A DNA stretch of 64,000 bases from Cacajao melanocephalus. Its lineage: Eukaryota > Chordata > Mammalia > Primates > Pitheciidae. The position numbers and the translations under genes were made by a program. The notes beneath the pieces were generated by a model, which made no database searches, was not told the DNA's origin, and saw nothing but the letters and a program-made list of their open reading frames with translations. The stretch is from contig CAUYLG010026964.1 of the NCBI GenBank assembly GCA_963573385.1, forward strand, positions 26,729 through 90,728. Direction: 5' to 3'. Below, one piece after another: positions 61,337-64,000 of the stretch (its first letter is position 1; each line of letters opens with the position of its first letter).

Positions 61337-61715
61337 TGCTATGGACTGAATGTTGAACCCCACTCCCAAATTCATATGTTGAAGCCCTAATCCCCAGGGT
61401 GATGGTATTCAGAGACGTAGTCTTTGGGAGGTATTTAGGGTTAGATAAGGTCATAAGGTTGGGGAACTCATGATGGGGTTAATGCCCTTATAGAAAGAAA
61501 GACCAGAAAACTTGCTTTCCTTCACTCTCAGCCATCTGAGGATACAGAAAAAAGGTGGCTGTCTGTAGCCTAAGGAGAGTGCCTTCCCTCAGAAGTAATC
61601 ATGCCAGCAGGCTGATCTCAGACTTCCAGCCTTCGGAAGTATGAGAAATAAATACTTGTTGTTTAATCCACCAAGGCTATGATATTTTCTTATGGCAGCG
61701 GGGCTGACTGAGACA
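61337..61715 (+). mobile_element. MaLR-type solo LTR (MST/MLT1-like)
   Basis: Begins TG and ends CA, 379 bp, with 'aaattcatatgttgaagccc', 'ctcatgatggggttaatgcc', 'gatctcagacttccagcctt' and a poly(A) signal (AATAAA, about 61648-61653). Flanks CCATC (61332-61336) and TCATC (61716-61720) form a 5-bp target-site duplication with one mismatch. No internal region. Confidence 0.75.
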
Positions 61716-61720
61716 TCATC

Positions 61721-62540
61721 TATCTGGAAAATGCTCTTCCAGTCTGTCAGTTCGAGTGCCTACTTTTCCCTTGTCCACACTTGATCAAGCTGCTGAGCAA
61801 ATCTCACATTGCCAAATGACTGGTGATACAATCTATTTCTACTCATCTTCAACACTATCTAGCAGCCCTTGTAATTAGAATGGGAGAACTTAGTGGCTAT
61901 TTTGATCCTTTTCTACTCTTTTCAAACTTGTCTCAGTTCCCTGGTCCATTTTCAGAGCAGAGAACGGCTTCCTCTACGTTATCAGAGGAACTGTAAATAA
62001 ACATATGTGTGGAGGGTCTGGACTGTTATCTTTAACTCGGTCACATTCTGACTGCAATGTTGGACAAACTGTTTTCTCTGAGGTATTTTTTTTTTTCATC
62101 AGCAAACTGGGGAGGTATCAGTGTCAATGTCACAGGAAATTCTGAGTATCAGATAAACTCTAATCACACTGATTGGGACATAAAATATAATCAATAATTA
62201 CTGATTGCTATGTTTGTTGACATTAAAAAACTGAAACCCTTTTAGGGGAATTCTCTCAAATTCTTGCCACCACACCTTTAAATCTGTCTATATTTATGGT
62301 TTTTTTTTTAACTTTCTCCTTCCATTATAGTGCAGTAAAAGTCCTTCCTCAACTTAAACACTCATTCTGCAGCAGTGCTATGCCTTTATGAGGTACCTGC
62401 TATTAGTTTTACCCACTACCTCCTCTCTTCTTTATCTTCTTCCTCAACTGGAGCCTTCCCCTTAACCTTTAGACCTGCACAGAGTGGCCGATATTTTAAT
62501 GTAGAGCTATTTATTTCCAACGCCGATTGCTCTATCTTGT
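61721..62540. other. AT-rich unique sequence
   Basis: No gene recognised; part may be more of the degenerate L2 that follows. Confidence 0.5.
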
Positions 62541-62875
62541 TCTTTTTCTTAGAACCACCAATCCTCCTTCATCTGGCTGATGGCTCATCACCAAAGATTC
62601 TGTTTAGATGTCGCTTTCTCTAGGAATATTTCTGTAATTTCTGCAATCCGGCCTAGGTCCCTTTCTACTATGGTTCCTTAGAAAACTGCTCCTTCCTGTT
62701 AAAGCATGTATCATGCTGGGATTGCCTTATTGCCTGGTGATGTCTCCAAAAATATGGCAAACTCTTTCAGAGTAAGGAACCCGTATTTATCTCATTTACT
62801 ATCGTATCTTCAATACTGTGCACAGTGCTTGAGATATATCAGGCATTCAATAACCATTTATTAGCTGCATAAAGA
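62540..62875 (+). repeat. L2 LINE 3' end
   Basis: 'gtttagatgtcgctttctct', 'gcatgtatcatgctgggatt' and 'agagtaaggaacccg' then 'tgtgcacagtgcttgagata', 'caggcattcaataaccattt' follow the L2 3' end in sense order. Confidence 0.7.
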
Positions 62876-62879
62876 GAAA

Positions 62880-63825
62880 CAGGTGAAGCTTGTGAAACAC
62901 AACGCAGGAAGCTGAAAATGTTGGGGATATTTAAAAATCATTATGCTATTTGCTAACTTACATATTATCTTGGAGCTCTGTTAGAATTTGTAAGAAATAT
63001 AAAAGTTAGCAAAATAGAGACCTGGTGGTGGAAAGGCCTAATGCTAATCCTGTGTCAAATATAATTTGAGTAATTAAATGGTCAGTGCAATTTTATACTT
63101 GCTGAATTGCTTCTGCGTTTCTATCTGCAGTCAGATTTCATTTCTCCCAATGTAATAATGGTGAAAGGATTCGTGCAAAGACCTTTCTTCTTATTTCCAA
63201 ATAATCCACAATAACATTTGTAAATTCCCCATATTCCAAATAGAACTAACGTTACTTATAAAGGGAATTTGGGCTGTTCTGAGCATGGTGCAGAATATAT
63301 TGATGACGCTAAAAAGGTTGGACCATTGAAAGAGGCAATAAGCCAAACTCTCCCACTCCTTTTGTTTTGTCGTGGAAATGGGAAGAGCTTCTGACAGGGA
63401 GCATCCTGAAGATCACAGTGTACTACTTTAACTGATAAGATTTTATGAAAGCTGTGCTCTCTGAGTTAGATTATACTGCCTGACTCCTAGGGCACAGAGG
63501 ATACCCTGTGACCAATAAAGTGTTTTAACATTTTTTCAGTAATGGCCTCTTGCTTCCTTTTTGAAATTACAGCAGTCACAAAGAGCTGTGATTACTATCG
63601 TAAGAAAAAGTGATGGGCTGATAGTGATATGTAGCCACAAACAAATAGCTGTCCCTGTTTTTATACGTAGGGCTAGACCTTAATTATTAAAACTTGCCGT
63701 CATATAAATCTTAGCAACCTCAAAGTTAAGGAACGTTTCTATTCCTGGGAAGAAGTATTGACATAGCCATTAGAGGGGGAAAAAGAGAAATGCTATAGCT
63801 TGGTCAGGAGCCATGAAAGGCTCTC
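62880..63825. other. AT-rich unique sequence
   Basis: No gene or named repeat recognised. Confidence 0.5.
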
Positions 63826-63827
63826 TT

Positions 63828-64000
63828 GCTCAAGTGGGTCTGGGGTGCATGTGCAAATCATGCAGGATTGTTGCATAGGTACATACATGGCAATATGGTT
63901 TGCTGCCTCCATCCCCCTATTACTTATATCTGGCATTTCTCCCCATGTTATCTGTCCCCACCCTCCCCACCCCCTGCTGTCCCTCCCCTAGCCCCCACCC
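63828..64000 (-). mobile_element. L1 3' end, running off the window
   Basis: 'gcatgtgcaaatcatgcagg', 'ttgttgcataggtacataca' and 'tatctggcatttctcccca' closely parallel the L1 at 60455 in the same orientation. The flanking T run is missing and the element continues beyond 64000. Confidence 0.8.

Overview
The window is nuclear DNA from a primate, most likely a catarrhine. About fifty Alu copies, several L1, L2 and MIR pieces, MaLR/ERV LTRs and spliced vertebrate genes with CpG-island promoters leave no other reading. Its gene content and order (MZT2, SMPD4, CCDC74, then a MED15-derived pseudogene) match human 2q21.1 read in reverse complement. Translated exons differ from the human proteins as I remember them at scattered residues, so a non-human species is likely. 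No alignment was run and I do not name the species.

Layout. 1-5988 (minus strand) holds the 5' part of MZT2: coding exons 1 and 2 plus intron 2, with exon 3 beyond the left edge. 5.4-6.9 kb is a CpG-rich block forming a head-to-head promoter shared by MZT2 (leftward) and SMPD4 (rightward). 6651-33940 is SMPD4, whose 20 coding exons splice into an intact 866-codon frame; its poly(A) signal is at 35105. 35.4-40.45 kb is intergenic: Alus, two LTR fragments and a long pyrimidine tract. 40.45-45.9 kb is CCDC74, eight coding exons from a second GC-rich promoter, with a broken reading frame in exon 3. 46.6-51.5 kb (minus strand) is an unprocessed, 5'-truncated MED15 pseudogene, tail to tail with CCDC74. 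51.5-54.2 kb is GC-rich and unassigned. 54.2-64 kb is AT-rich, gene-free repeat territory: Alus, L1, MIR, L2, a MaLR LTR and two L1 3' ends.

The genes are not an operon. MZT2 (gamma-tubulin complex) and CCDC74 (spindle/cilium-linked coiled-coil protein) both relate to microtubules; SMPD4 is an ER/nuclear-envelope neutral sphingomyelinase-family protein. MZT2 and SMPD4 probably share regulation through their common promoter.

I found no new gene system. The observations best worth checking are a tRNA-Ile 5'-half inserted in an old L1 with a perfect 14-bp target-site duplication (56.3 kb); the decayed CCDC74 exon 3, whose skipping would restore the frame; a possible RFX X-box at the CCDC74 promoter; L2 tails inside the bidirectional promoter; and an AG|GTGAG acceptor/donor hybrid at SMPD4 exon 16.
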